From NCBI GenBank assembly GCA_017305635.1, contig JAFKKF010000013.1, forward strand, positions 310,001 to 374,000: a stretch of DNA of 64,000 nucleotides, written 5' to 3'. This DNA is from Hyphomicrobiales bacterium. GTDB lineage: Bacteria; Pseudomonadota; Alphaproteobacteria; Rhizobiales; Kaistiaceae. Positions 18,275 through 27,845 of the stretch are shown here, one piece after another (position 1 is the first letter of the stretch; the number at the start of each line of letters is the position of its first letter). The notes beneath the pieces were generated by a model that saw only the letters and a program-made list of their open reading frames with translations, made no database searches and was not told the DNA's origin. A program made the position numbers and the translations under genes.

Positions 18275-19687
18275 TCAGGCTGCGGCTTCGGCGAGCAACG
18301 CGGACGCAACGGCCCCCGCACCGGCCGCGACCACGTCGCCGATGATGATGAGCACTGGCGCATCCGGGTCGGTGCCGCCGGCGATGCGGGCAAGACCGTC
18401 GAGACGGCCGGTGAAGCTGCGCGCGTCGCGGCGCGAGGCGTTCTCGACGACCGCGACCGGCGTCGCGGGCGCAAGGCCCGCCGCGACAAGGCGCGAGGCG
18501 ACGCCGGCGGCCACCGCGCGGCCCATATAGACGGCGACCGTCGTGCCCGACAAGGCGAGGCCGGCCCAGCCGGGGAGCGTCTCGCCGTCGGCATCGTGGC
18601 CGGTGGCGAAGACCAGCGCCGAGGAGGCGTCCCGGCGCGTGAGCGGGATGCGGTTCTCGGCGGCCGCGGCGAGGGCGGCGGTGACGCCCGGCACCACGTC
18701 GAAGGAAATGCCGGCGGCGGCGAGCGCCTCCATTTCCTCGCCGGCGCGCCCGAAGACGAGCGGGTCGCCGGACTTCAGGCGGACGACACGGTGGCCCGCC
18801 TTCGCCTCGCGGACGAGGATGGCATTGATCTCGGCCTGGGTGACCGGATGACGGCCGCGCTGCTTGCCGACATCGATGCGACGGGCGTCGCGGCGACCCT
18901 GCGTGACGATCGCTTCGGGGACGAGGCGGTCATGGACGATGACGTCGGCCTCCTGCAACACGCGCTGGGCGCGGAGCGTCAGCAGGTCCTCGGCCCCCGG
19001 GCCGGCACCAACCAGCGAGACGTGGCCGCGCTCGGGCGCCATTTCCAGCGCGCGGAAGGCCTCCGCCTCGGCGCCGGAAAGATCGCCGGCGTAGGTGCGC
19101 TCGGCTACCGCGCCGGTGAAGAAGCGCGCCCAGAAACGGCGGCGCCCGGCGCCCGGCGCAATGCGCGCCGCGACCTTGCCGCGGAGCTTCTCGGCAAGGC
19201 CGGCGAGATCGCCGACGGCGGGCGCGAGCAGCGCCTCGATGCGGGCTCGGATATGACGCGACAGGACCGGTGCGACGCCCTCGCTGCACACGGCCACCGC
19301 GACCGGAGCGCGGTTGACGATCGAGGGCGTGTAGAAATCGCAGAGCTCAGGACGGTCGACGACGTTGACCGGGACGCCCGCGGCGCGCGCGAGCGCGTGG
19401 ACCTCGCGGTCGCCCTCCTCCGAGCCGGTGGCGACGAAGACGAGCGCCGCGCCGGCAAGGTCGGCAAGCGCCGGTGTCTTGCCGCGCCAGTCGCCATTGG
19501 CGGCGATGAGGGCGGCGCCGGCCTCGCGGTTCAGCGCCGGGGCGAAGATCACGATCTCGGCCTCGGTCTCGGAGAGGAGGCGGATCTTGGCCGCGGCCTC
19601 GTCGCCCCCGCCGACTACGACGACGCGCTTCCCCGACACCTTGTGGAAGGCGGGAAAGACCGCGAGCTTGCGGCAGGTCGTGGTCAT
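18275..19687 (-). CDS. cysG: Siroheme synthase (dehydrogenase/ferrochelatase plus uroporphyrinogen-III methyltransferase)
   Basis: A 470-residue bifunctional enzyme that makes siroheme for the sulfite reductase encoded downstream. The N-terminal part (about 1-210) is a Rossmann precorrin-2 dehydrogenase/ferrochelatase with 'VVVVGGGDEAAAKIRLL'. The C-terminal part (about 215-460) is the SAM-dependent methyltransferase with 'VSLVGAGPGAEDLLTLRAQRVL', 'RLKSGDPLVFGRAGEE' and 'VPGVTAA'. It is the first gene of the minus-strand sulfur operon cysG-DUF2849-cysI-cysH. The ATG at 19687 gives the canonical start. The 254 bases upstream hold no gene and should contain the operon promoter; I see no clear regulator site there. 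Confidence 0.96.
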   Translation of the reverse strand: MTTTCRKLAVFPAFHKVSGKRVVVVGGGDEAAAKIRLLSETEAEIVIFAPALNREAGAALIAANGDWRGKTPALADLAGAALVFVATGSEEGDREVHALARAAGVPVNVVDRPELCDFYTPSIVNRAPVAVAVCSEGVAPVLSRHIRARIEALLAPAVGDLAGLAEKLRGKVAARIAPGAGRRRFWARFFTGAVAERTYAGDLSGAEAEAFRALEMAPERGHVSLVGAGPGAEDLLTLRAQRVLQEADVIVHDRLVPEAIVTQGRRDARRIDVGKQRGRHPVTQAEINAILVREAKAGHRVVRLKSGDPLVFGRAGEEMEALAAAGISFDVVPGVTAALAAAAENRIPLTRRDASSALVFATGHDADGETLPGWAGLALSGTTVAVYMGRAVAAGVASRLVAAGLAPATPVAVVENASRRDARSFTGRLDGLARIAGGTDPDAPVLIIIGDVVAAGAGAVASALLAEAAA

Positions 19688-19941
19688 TGGCGGACTCCGG
19701 CGGAGATCGGGACGCAGGCCAGAGTATCGGCCCGGCGCCGACGGCCGGCGACGACGGCCGTTCCAAACTACCTATGCGGGTGAGAACAAGAATTCCGGCG
19801 GGAGGCGAAGCCGGGGTCGCAATTTGCGGTGCACAAAGGAGAGGCAGGCGGCGCGGCGCGTGGAGCCCCCCAGCCGATGCCCACCGGTCCCGTCAGAAGG
19901 AAGCCCGCGGATTGGCTGTCCGCGGCGGCGCGACGAGGCCC

Positions 19942-21042
<1,101 letters not shown>

Positions 21043-21060
21043 GTCCCCCTCCCCTGTCGC

Positions 21061-22701
21061 TCACGCGACCGAACCATAGAAAACGTCGCCGCCCGAAAGC
21101 GCGATCGTCCCGCCTTCCGGCCGGCCGGTGAAGCCGTGGCCGGAAAGCGGCGTGACCTTCATCCCCGCCGGCAGCGCGAAGCGGGCCGCGTCGGCGGAGA
21201 TGTTGAAGGCGCAGAGCACCGTCTCGCCCTCTCCCTCCCGGACGAAGGCGAGCACGTCCGCCGGCGCATCGACGAAACGGATGGTGCCCTTCCTCAGCGC
21301 CGGGTGGGCGCGGCGGAAGGCGAGCAGGCGCTTGTAGACGGCAAGCGTCGAGGCCGGATCGCCGGCCTCGCGATTGACGGCGAGCGGCACGTGCGCGGGC
21401 GAGACCGGCAGCCAGGGCTTGCGATCCGAGAAGCCGCCATTCGGCGCGTTCGATTCCCAGACCATGGGCGTGCGGCAGCCGTCGCGGCCCTTGAACTCGG
21501 GCCAGAAGCGGATGCCATAGGGATCGCGCAGGTCCTCGAAGGAGAGGTTCGCCTCGGTGAGGCCGAGCTCCTCGCCCTGGTACATGCAGACCGAGCCGCG
21601 CAGCGACAACAGGATCGCCGCGGCGAGCGCGGCGAGCTGGTCATGGCCGAGGGTGGTCGCGTCCTTCCAGCGGGTGACGTGGCGGACGATGTCGTGGTTG
21701 GAGAAGGCCCAGCAGGGCCAGCCGTCGCCGACGATCGCCTCGAAGGCCTCGGTGCGCTCGCGGAAGTGCTTCGCCGAGAACTGGGGGCCGAGGAAATCGA
21801 AGGTGTAGCACATATGCAGCTTGTCGCCGCCGGACGTATAGGCGGCCATGGTCTTCAGCGAGCGCGGCCCGTCGCCGATCTCGCCGACCGTGGTCTCGGC
21901 CGGGTATTCGTCGAGGAGCGAGCGCAGCCGGGCGAGGAACTGAAGGTTCTGTGGCTGGCTCTTGTCGTGGATGTGCTCCTGGAAATTATAGGGGTTCACC
22001 GCCGGCGCCTCGGGAGCGTCGTGATTGTCGGCGGGCGGGTTCGATTCCAGGCCCTGCGAGTGGAAGTAGAAGTTCACCGTGTCGAGCCGCAAGCCGTCGA
22101 CGCCGCGCTCCAGCCAGAAGCGGACTGTATCGAGAAGCGCGTCCTGCACGGCCTTGTTGTGGAAATTCAGGTCGGGCTGCTCGACGAGGAAATTGTGGAA
22201 ATAGTACTGGCAGCGGCGCGTGTCCCATTCCCAGGCGGGGCCGCCGAAGATCGAGAGCCAGTTGTTCGGCGGCGTGCCGTCCGGCTTCGGATCGGCCCAG
22301 ACGTACCAGTCGTGCTTCGGGTTGTCGCGGCTCTGCCGGCTCTCCTTGAACCAGGGGCTCTGGTCGGAGGTATGCGAGAGCACCTGGTCGATCATGACCT
22401 TGATCTTCAGCCGCCGCGCCTCGGCGACGAGGTCGTCGAAATCGGCGATGGTGCCGAAGAGCGGATCGACGGCGGTATAGTTGGAGACGTCGTAGCCGTA
22501 GTCCTTCATCGGCGACTGGAAGAAGGGCGCGATCCAGATCGCGTCGACGCCGAGGTCGGCAAGGTAGGCGAGGCGCCTGGTGATGCCGGCAAGGTCGCCG
22601 ACGCCGTCGCCGGTCGTATCCTGGAACGAGCGCGGATAGATCTCGTAGATGACGGCGCCGCGCCACCAGTCCTTGTCGACCGCAGGGGGAGTTCCGTTCA
22701 C
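21061..22701 (-). CDS. aglA: Alpha-glucosidase, GH13
   Basis: A 546-residue cytoplasmic glycoside hydrolase that splits imported alpha-glucosides. The (beta/alpha)8 barrel begins with 'AVIYEIYPRSFQDTTGDGVGDL'-type motifs. The nucleophile Asp207 is in 'GLRLDTVN', the acid/base Glu274 in 'TVGEIGD', and the third acidic residue Asp337 in 'SNHDIVRH', so the catalytic set is complete. No signal peptide, so hydrolysis follows transport, as for AglA of Sinorhizobium. It sits between the permease gene (four-base gap) and the ATPase gene. Oligo-1,6-glucosidase or trehalose-directed activity cannot be excluded. Confidence 0.93.
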   Translation of the reverse strand: MNGTPPAVDKDWWRGAVIYEIYPRSFQDTTGDGVGDLAGITRRLAYLADLGVDAIWIAPFFQSPMKDYGYDVSNYTAVDPLFGTIADFDDLVAEARRLKIKVMIDQVLSHTSDQSPWFKESRQSRDNPKHDWYVWADPKPDGTPPNNWLSIFGGPAWEWDTRRCQYYFHNFLVEQPDLNFHNKAVQDALLDTVRFWLERGVDGLRLDTVNFYFHSQGLESNPPADNHDAPEAPAVNPYNFQEHIHDKSQPQNLQFLARLRSLLDEYPAETTVGEIGDGPRSLKTMAAYTSGGDKLHMCYTFDFLGPQFSAKHFRERTEAFEAIVGDGWPCWAFSNHDIVRHVTRWKDATTLGHDQLAALAAAILLSLRGSVCMYQGEELGLTEANLSFEDLRDPYGIRFWPEFKGRDGCRTPMVWESNAPNGGFSDRKPWLPVSPAHVPLAVNREAGDPASTLAVYKRLLAFRRAHPALRKGTIRFVDAPADVLAFVREGEGETVLCAFNISADAARFALPAGMKVTPLSGHGFTGRPEGGTIALSGGDVFYGSVA

Positions 22702-22705
22702 GCGA

Positions 22706-23533
22706 CTAGCCCTTCACGCCGCCGGCGGTGAGGCCGGAAATGATCTTGCGCTGGAAGATGAGGACGAGGACGACCAGCGGCACGGTGACGATGACCGAGG
22801 CGGCCATGATATTGCCCCATGGCACCTCGAACTGCGTCGCGCCGGAAAGGAGCGCGATGGCGACCGGCACGGTGCGTTGCGAGTTGGTGAGGGTGAAGGT
22901 GAGGGCGAAGAGGAACTCGTTCCACGCCGAGATGAAGGCGAGCAGCCCGGTGGTCACCAGGGCCGGCCACATCAGCGGCATGAAGACCTTGATGATGATC
23001 TTCCACGGCGTGGCGCCGTCGACGATGGCGGCCTCCTCGATCTCCACCGGCAGGTCGCGCACGAAGGTGGTGAGCACCCAGACGGTGAAGGGCAGCGTGA
23101 AGATCATGTAGGAGAAGATCAGCGCAAACGGCGTGTTGATCAGGTCGAAGCGGCGGACGAGCTCGAACAGGCCGGCGAGCACCGCGACCTGCGGGAACAT
23201 CGAGACCGAGAGGATCGTGAGGAGGATCGCCGAGCGGCCGCGGAAGCGGACGCGGGCGAGCGCATAGGCGGCGGTGATGCCGAGCAGCAGCGAGAGGAAG
23301 ACGACCGTGCCCGAGATGAAGAGCGAATTGAGGAGGTTGCGCGCGAAGCTGCCTTGCGTCAGCACGCTGACATAATTGTCGAGGGAGAAGGCGCTCGGCC
23401 AGTAGCTCACCTCGAAGAGCGCGGTGCCCGACTTAAAGCTGGTGATGATCGCGTAGTAGAACGGGAAGATCGAGACGACGATGATGACGAGGAGGAGCGC
23501 GTAGAAGAGGACGTTGCCGACGAATTTCAGCAT
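22706..23533 (-). CDS. aglG: Alpha-glucoside ABC importer permease, MalG type
   Basis: A 275-residue inner-membrane permease with six hydrophobic segments and the cytoplasmic EAA loop 'EEAAIVDGATPWKIIIKV' followed by 'PLMWPAL', which docks the ATPase. N-terminal helix 'FYALLLVIIVVSIFPFYYAI' is typical of the MalG/CUT1 family. It follows the other permease gene with a single base between stop and start and precedes the glucosidase gene by four bases, indicating one transcript. Confidence 0.91.
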   Translation of the reverse strand: MLKFVGNVLFYALLLVIIVVSIFPFYYAIITSFKSGTALFEVSYWPSAFSLDNYVSVLTQGSFARNLLNSLFISGTVVFLSLLLGITAAYALARVRFRGRSAILLTILSVSMFPQVAVLAGLFELVRRFDLINTPFALIFSYMIFTLPFTVWVLTTFVRDLPVEIEEAAIVDGATPWKIIIKVFMPLMWPALVTTGLLAFISAWNEFLFALTFTLTNSQRTVPVAIALLSGATQFEVPWGNIMAASVIVTVPLVVLVLIFQRKIISGLTAGGVKG

Positions 23534-23534
23534 G

Positions 23535-24512
23535 TCAGCGTCCTCCCGACAGATCGACGCGGCCGAGCCACATGTAGAGTATGGTGAAGGTGGCGAGGAT
23601 GACGAAGAGCGCCGTCGATGCGGCCGAGCCGAGGGCGAACCTGTCGAAGTCGAACAGGTTCTCCTTGGCGTAGACCGACATGGATTTCGTCTGCACGTTG
23701 TTGGGCGTCAGCACATAGATGAGGTCGAAGATGCGGAAGGCGTCGAGGGCGCGGAAGATGACCGCGACCATGAGCGCCGGCCGGATGAGCGGCAGTGTGA
23801 CCTTCCAGAAGACCTTGATCGGGTTGACGCCGTCGATGCGCGCCGCCTCGTAGATGTCGTTCGGCACCATCTGCAGGCCGGCAAGAATGAGGAGCGCCAT
23901 GAAGGGCGTCGTCTTCCAGATGTCGACCATGAGGACCGCCGCCATGGCGGTGTCGGGGTCGGCCGTCCAGGCGATCTTGGCGGAGATGAGGTGCAGGCGG
24001 AGAAGGATGTCGTTGATGATCCCGAACTGGTCGTTCAGCATCCAGGCCCACATCTTCGCCGAGACGATGGTCGGGATCGCCCAGGGGATGAGGATGGCGG
24101 CGCGCACCAGCCCGCGTCCCTTGAAGCTCGCGTTCAGCACCAGCGCGACGACGAGGCCGAAGACCGTCTCGCAGAAGACCGAGATGACGGTGAAGCGGAT
24201 CGTGTTCCAGACCGCCGCCCACCAGACCGGATCGGCGAAGAGGCCGTCATATACCTCCTTGCCCGAGGGCAGCGTCAGCACCGAGAAGTAGTTGTCGAAG
24301 CCCACCCATTGCTGGTTCTCGAAATCCGAGAGCGAGGTGTTGGTGAAGCCGAAATAGATGGTGCGCAGGAGCGGCCAGCCGGCGACGGCGGCGAGCACCA
24401 GGATCATCGGCGTGAGGAACATCCAGGCCGAGCGCATGCGCTGGCGCGTCAATTGCGAGCGGCGCGCCAGTACCGCTGCCGGCCGAGCCAAGGTCTGTCC
24501 AGCTTCCGTCAT
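23535..24512 (-). CDS. aglF: Alpha-glucoside ABC importer permease, MalF type
   Basis: A 325-residue permease partner of AglG. I take the ATG at 24512 as start, since the 30 codons further upstream are Gly/Pro-rich and lie in the hairpin-bearing gap. Six or seven hydrophobic segments are seen, with the EAA loop 'YEAARIDGVNPIKVFWKV' then 'PLIRPAL'. The N-terminus is basic (RRSQLTRQRMRSAW) before helix 1, as in SugA/AglF proteins. It lies 155 bases downstream of the binding-protein gene; that gap carries a strong stem-loop. Confidence 0.9.
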   Translation of the reverse strand: MTEAGQTLARPAAVLARRSQLTRQRMRSAWMFLTPMILVLAAVAGWPLLRTIYFGFTNTSLSDFENQQWVGFDNYFSVLTLPSGKEVYDGLFADPVWWAAVWNTIRFTVISVFCETVFGLVVALVLNASFKGRGLVRAAILIPWAIPTIVSAKMWAWMLNDQFGIINDILLRLHLISAKIAWTADPDTAMAAVLMVDIWKTTPFMALLILAGLQMVPNDIYEAARIDGVNPIKVFWKVTLPLIRPALMVAVIFRALDAFRIFDLIYVLTPNNVQTKSMSVYAKENLFDFDRFALGSAASTALFVILATFTILYMWLGRVDLSGGR

Positions 24513-24623
24513 GCCGTCCCCCGCCCCGTTCGCCCGCCCGCCCGCGGCGCGGGACGGACGGCATCGCATTCCGGACGGACCGCCGGGCCCGCCGCAGCTC
24601 ACGCGGAGATCATATCAGGAGAA

Positions 24624-24650
24624 CGGCCGGCGGAGGCCATCCGCCGGCCG
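24624..24650 (-). promoter_or_regulatory. Stem-loop between binding-protein and permease genes
   Basis: A perfect 11-bp inverted repeat, cggccggcgga (24624-24634) and tccgccggccg (24640-24650), with a five-base loop, begins 18 bases after the aglE stop. No T-run follows, so a Rho-independent terminator is unlikely. By analogy with malE-malF junctions it probably protects the 3' end of the binding-protein message and raises its level over the permeases. Confidence 0.5.
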
Positions 24651-24667
24651 GGATTCAAGAGGTGCGG

Positions 24668-25933
24668 CTACCAGCCAGAGCCCTTCAGCTTGGTCAGGCT
24701 GATCTCGAGGGCGGCGAGGTTGTCGGCCGCCGAGCCGGTGCCCGACAGGGTCTTGTGCACGGCCGTCCAGAACTGGTTCGAGACCTCGTTGTACTTGACC
24801 TTGGTCGGGGCCGAGGGGCGCGGCACCGCGTTGAGGAACACTTCCTTCCAGCGCGGGATGATCGGCTGCGCCGCGGCGATGTCGGCATCCTCGTAGAGCG
24901 CCTGGATGGTCGGAAGGTGCGAGGCGTTGATGGCCTCGTACTTCTGGCTGTCCTTCGAGCCGAGGAACTTGACCAGCGCGACCGCCGCGTCGGGGTTCTT
25001 CGAGTACTTGGAGACGGCAAGGTTCCAGCCGCCGAGGGTGGCGGCGGAGCGGGCGCCGTCGCCGGTGCCGGCCGGCAGCGGAACCACGTCGAACTTGCCC
25101 TTCACGGCGGAGTCGCCGCTATTGCCGAGCGAATAGGCATAGGGCCAGTTGCGCATGAAGACCGCATTGCCGGTCTGCCAGACGCCGCGCGACTCTTCCT
25201 CCTGGTAGGCGAGCACGCCGGGCGGCGAGATGTTGTTGATCCAGGTCCTGGCGAGCTCGAGCGCCTTCACCGCCTGCGGGTTGTTGATCGAGATGCTGCC
25301 ATCCGGCTCGACGATCTGGCCGCCGCCGTTCGACTTCACCCATTCGAGGGCGTTGCAGGTGAGGCCTTCATAGGCATTGCCCTGGAAGACGAAGCCCCAG
25401 AGGTTCTTGGCGCCGGCGGCGCGCTCCTTGTCCTGAATCTCCTTGGCGGTGGCGGTCAGCTCATCCCAGGTCTTGGGCGGCTGCTTGCCGTACTTGTCGA
25501 GAAGGTCCTTGCGGTAATAGAGCGCCGGCGCGTCGGTGAAGAAGGGCAGCGCGACGAGCTTGCCGTTCACGGTCTGCGATTCGATGATCGCCGGGAAATG
25601 ATCCTTGGCCACGTCCTTCATGGCGTCGGTCAGGTCGAGAAGCTGGTTGGCGAGCTGCGGCGCCCAGATGACGTCGGTCTGGTAGACGTCGATGTCCGAA
25701 TTCTGCGCGGCGAGCCAGAGCTTGTACTGGCCGAACTGATCCGTCGTCGAAGACGGCATCGGCACGATCTGGACCTTGTTGCCGGTGTCCTTCTCGAACT
25801 TGTCGAGAAGCTCCCGCATGACCTGCTCGTCCTTGCCGGTCGAACCGAGAACGATGGACAGGTTGGCGGCATAGGCCTGTCCGCCGAGGATGGTCGCGGC
25901 GGCAAAGGCAAGGAGCGCGTGGCGAAGCTTCAT
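24668..25933 (-). CDS. aglE: Alpha-glucoside ABC importer periplasmic binding protein
   Basis: A 421-residue family-1 (MalE-like) solute-binding protein. The ATG at 25933 is preferred: it opens a clean signal peptide (residues 1-22, GQAYAAN) and has a gggagg ribosome site nine bases before it. The mature protein has the 'SIVLGSTGKDEQVMRELLDKFEK' opening strand-helix and the central 'AATAKEIQDKERAAG'/'GFVFQGNAYEGL' features of CUT1 sugar receptors. It would capture alpha-glucosides in the periplasm for AglFGK. It is the first gene of the operon; a promoter and a LacI-type operator lie 137-183 bases upstream. Confidence 0.91.
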   Translation of the reverse strand: MKLRHALLAFAAATILGGQAYAANLSIVLGSTGKDEQVMRELLDKFEKDTGNKVQIVPMPSSTTDQFGQYKLWLAAQNSDIDVYQTDVIWAPQLANQLLDLTDAMKDVAKDHFPAIIESQTVNGKLVALPFFTDAPALYYRKDLLDKYGKQPPKTWDELTATAKEIQDKERAAGAKNLWGFVFQGNAYEGLTCNALEWVKSNGGGQIVEPDGSISINNPQAVKALELARTWINNISPPGVLAYQEEESRGVWQTGNAVFMRNWPYAYSLGNSGDSAVKGKFDVVPLPAGTGDGARSAATLGGWNLAVSKYSKNPDAAVALVKFLGSKDSQKYEAINASHLPTIQALYEDADIAAAQPIIPRWKEVFLNAVPRPSAPTKVKYNEVSNQFWTAVHKTLSGTGSAADNLAALEISLTKLKGSGW

Positions 25934-26069
25934 TGCAAAACCTCCCGTTTGGTCGATCTTCACCGGGAGGATGGCCGAAATGCCGGCTCCGCGTCGAACG
26001 CGTGCCGGAAGACCTGCCGTCATTTCCTCCCCAAACGCCCTGTCGGACCCGGAATTAAAGCCGGTCCCC

Positions 26070-26079
26070 AAAGCGCTTT
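26070..26079. promoter_or_regulatory. LacI-type operator at the agl operon promoter
   Basis: A perfect 10-bp palindrome aaagcgcttt in the context ccaaagcgctttga, the classical LacI/GalR-family core with central CG. It lies just downstream of a probable minus-strand promoter, near the transcription start, where a bound repressor would block initiation of aglEFGAK. Confidence 0.7.
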
Positions 26080-26086
26080 GACCAAT

Positions 26087-26116
26087 ATGATGGGCGGTAA
26101 GGGCAAGGGGAGTCAA
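26087..26116 (-). promoter_or_regulatory. Probable agl operon promoter
   Basis: On the minus strand TTGACT (26111-26116) and CATCAT (26087-26092) are separated by 18 bases. The first matches five of six -35 bases, the second four of six -10 bases. The operator at 26070-26079 begins about eight bases past the -10, as expected for a repressible promoter. Confidence 0.4.
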
Positions 26117-26290
26117 GCCACGAGAGGCGTCGTCGCCGCCGATGGCGGGTGGGAGCGATGGTGAAATCCCGCGACAAAATGCCCTGAAATGCCTAGAACT
26201 CCGGCCAGATTCGAACCGCGGCTTTCCGGCCTCGCGGGCTGGCGCCTTGGGGATCCAAGCGGCGGTCTAAGGTCTTGCGCGCCATTCTTG

Positions 26291-26300
26291 AAAGCGCTTT
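26291..26300. promoter_or_regulatory. LacI-type operator next to the regulator start
   Basis: A second identical palindrome aaagcgcttt, in the context tgaaagcgctttga, 26 bases before the aglR start codon and just upstream of its ggagga ribosome site. This suggests autoregulation. Its centre is 221 bases from that of the other operator. Confidence 0.7.
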
Positions 26301-26325
26301 GAATAAAGCGGGAGGAATTGCCGAC

Positions 26326-27351
26326 ATGAAGCTCAAGGAGCTCGCCGGCGAACTCGGTCTGTCGCAGACGACGGTGAGCCGGGCGCTGAACGGCTACCCG
26401 GAGGTGAGCGAGGCGACACGCCAGCGGGTGCTGGAAGCGGCGCGCCGTTTCGACTACCGGCCGAATGTCAGCGCGCGGCGGCTCGCGACCGGGCGCGCCG
26501 GCGCGATCGGCGCCGTGCTGCAGACCGATCGCAACCTCCTCGTCGATCCGCACTATGTCGAATTCCTCGCCGGGCTCGGCGAGCGGCTGGCGGAGGACGA
26601 GATCGACATCGTGCTCAGCCCTGCGGCCGGCAATGACGAGCTCGCCAGCTATCGGCGTATCGCGGCGGCAACGCGGGTCGATGCAGTGATCCTGTCGAGC
26701 CCTTTCCTGGAGGACCCGCGCATCAGCCTGCTGACCAATCTCGGCCTTCCCTTTGTCCTGCATGGCCGCACGAGCACCAGGACGCCGCATGCCTGGCTCG
26801 ACATCGACAATGAAGCGGCCTTCCGGCACGCGGCCAACCACCTCCTCGACCTCGGCCACCGCCGCATCGGCCTGATCAACGGGCACACCAACCTCACCTA
26901 TGCGTCGCATCGCGAGCGCGGATTCCGGGCGGCGCTCGCCGCACGCGGCATTGCCGTCGAGGAGCGGTTCATCGCCGAAGGCAACATGACCGACGAGGTG
27001 GGCTACCGCTTCACCGAGCGCTTCCTCAACGACCGGCCGTCGCCGACCGCGATCCTCGTCTCGTCCATGATGATGGCGCTCGGCGCCTTCCGCGCCATGC
27101 GCGCGGCCGGACTCGAACTTGGGCGCGACATGTCGATGATCGCCCATGACGACGTCTTCCCCTTCCTCAATGCCGGGCGGATGGTACCGCCCATGTCAAC
27201 GACGCGCTCGTCGATCCGGGCGGCAGGCACACGCGTCGCCGAGCTCGCCATCGAGGTCCTGAACGGGCGCGCGCCGGAAACGGTGCACGAGCTGTGGCCG
27301 GTGGACCTCGTCATCCGCGGCTCGACCGGCCCGGTGCCGAAAGGCGCCTAG
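26326..27351 (+). CDS. aglR: LacI-family transcriptional regulator of the alpha-glucoside operon
   Basis: A 341-residue repressor. The N-terminal helix-turn-helix 'MKLKELAGELGLSQTTVSRALNG' and hinge helix (about residue 50-60, 'SARRLATGR') are followed by a periplasmic-binding-protein-like sugar-sensing domain with 'RRIGLINGHTNLTYASHRERGF' and 'DDVFPFLNAG'. The ATG at 26326 is chosen: it begins the helix-turn-helix directly and has a ggagga site ten bases upstream. It diverges from aglE, and two identical LacI-type operators lie in the 392-base gap, so it probably represses both directions until an alpha-glucoside is present. Confidence 0.92.
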   Translation: MKLKELAGELGLSQTTVSRALNGYPEVSEATRQRVLEAARRFDYRPNVSARRLATGRAGAIGAVLQTDRNLLVDPHYVEFLAGLGERLAEDEIDIVLSPAAGNDELASYRRIAAATRVDAVILSSPFLEDPRISLLTNLGLPFVLHGRTSTRTPHAWLDIDNEAAFRHAANHLLDLGHRRIGLINGHTNLTYASHRERGFRAALAARGIAVEERFIAEGNMTDEVGYRFTERFLNDRPSPTAILVSSMMMALGAFRAMRAAGLELGRDMSMIAHDDVFPFLNAGRMVPPMSTTRSSIRAAGTRVAELAIEVLNGRAPETVHELWPVDLVIRGSTGPVPKGA

Positions 27352-27418
27352 GCGGCCCCCTTCGCGCCTGCCGGGCGGCGGTGTATGGAGAGGCCTCACG
27401 TTTGCGGAGTGCCCCAAA

Positions 27419-27838
27419 TTGCGGATGTTGCTTGCTGCAGGTCTCGTTCTTTCACTAGCCGCCGCGCCGGCCTTGGCCGCGGACGAGGGCGGCAGCGACG
27501 AGGATCCGATCGACACCGCGCTCAGCCAGTGCCTCGATGCCCCGGACGGGCAGTCGACGCAGGGAATGGTCGAGTGCCTCGGAGCCGCCTACGATTCCTG
27601 GGATGGCGCGCTCAACGAGGCCTACAAGGGCCTGATGGATTCGCTCGAGCCGGCGCAGAAGGATGCGTTGAAAGCCTCCCAGCGCCAGTGGATCGCCTAT
27701 CGCGACAGCGAGCAGAAGTTCCTGCAGACGCTGGTGACGCCGGATGCCGGCACGATCATGCGCGTCACCACCAACCAGGCCATGGTGGACATGGTGAAGG
27801 CGCGGGTGCTGCTGCTCCGCTCCTACGGGAGCGAATGA
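27419..27838 (+). CDS. LprI/DUF1311 family exported protein
   Basis: About 139 residues with a signal peptide (LLAAGLVLSLAAAPALAAD) and a mature DUF1311/LprI domain. Typical features are 'CLDAPDGQST…MVECLGAAYDSWDGALNEAY' and the later 'SLEPAQKDALKASQRQWIAYRD' helix. Two Cys are positioned to pair. Members include lysozyme inhibitors (LprI of mycobacteria) and many proteins of unknown role. The TTG at 27419 has the better spacing to ggag (27406-27409); an ATG six bases later is equally possible. It lies seven bases before dgoK and may be cotranscribed, an unusual partnership. Confidence 0.82.
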   Translation: MRMLLAAGLVLSLAAAPALAADEGGSDEDPIDTALSQCLDAPDGQSTQGMVECLGAAYDSWDGALNEAYKGLMDSLEPAQKDALKASQRQWIAYRDSEQKFLQTLVTPDAGTIMRVTTNQAMVDMVKARVLLLRSYGSE

Positions 27839-27845
27839 TCGGCAG

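Noticed and set aside
26205-26230. gattcgaaccgcg, which resembles a tRNA T-loop on the minus strand
   Set aside because: The five bases on either side of the TTCGAAT loop do not pair, and no acceptor or anticodon stem can be drawn around it.
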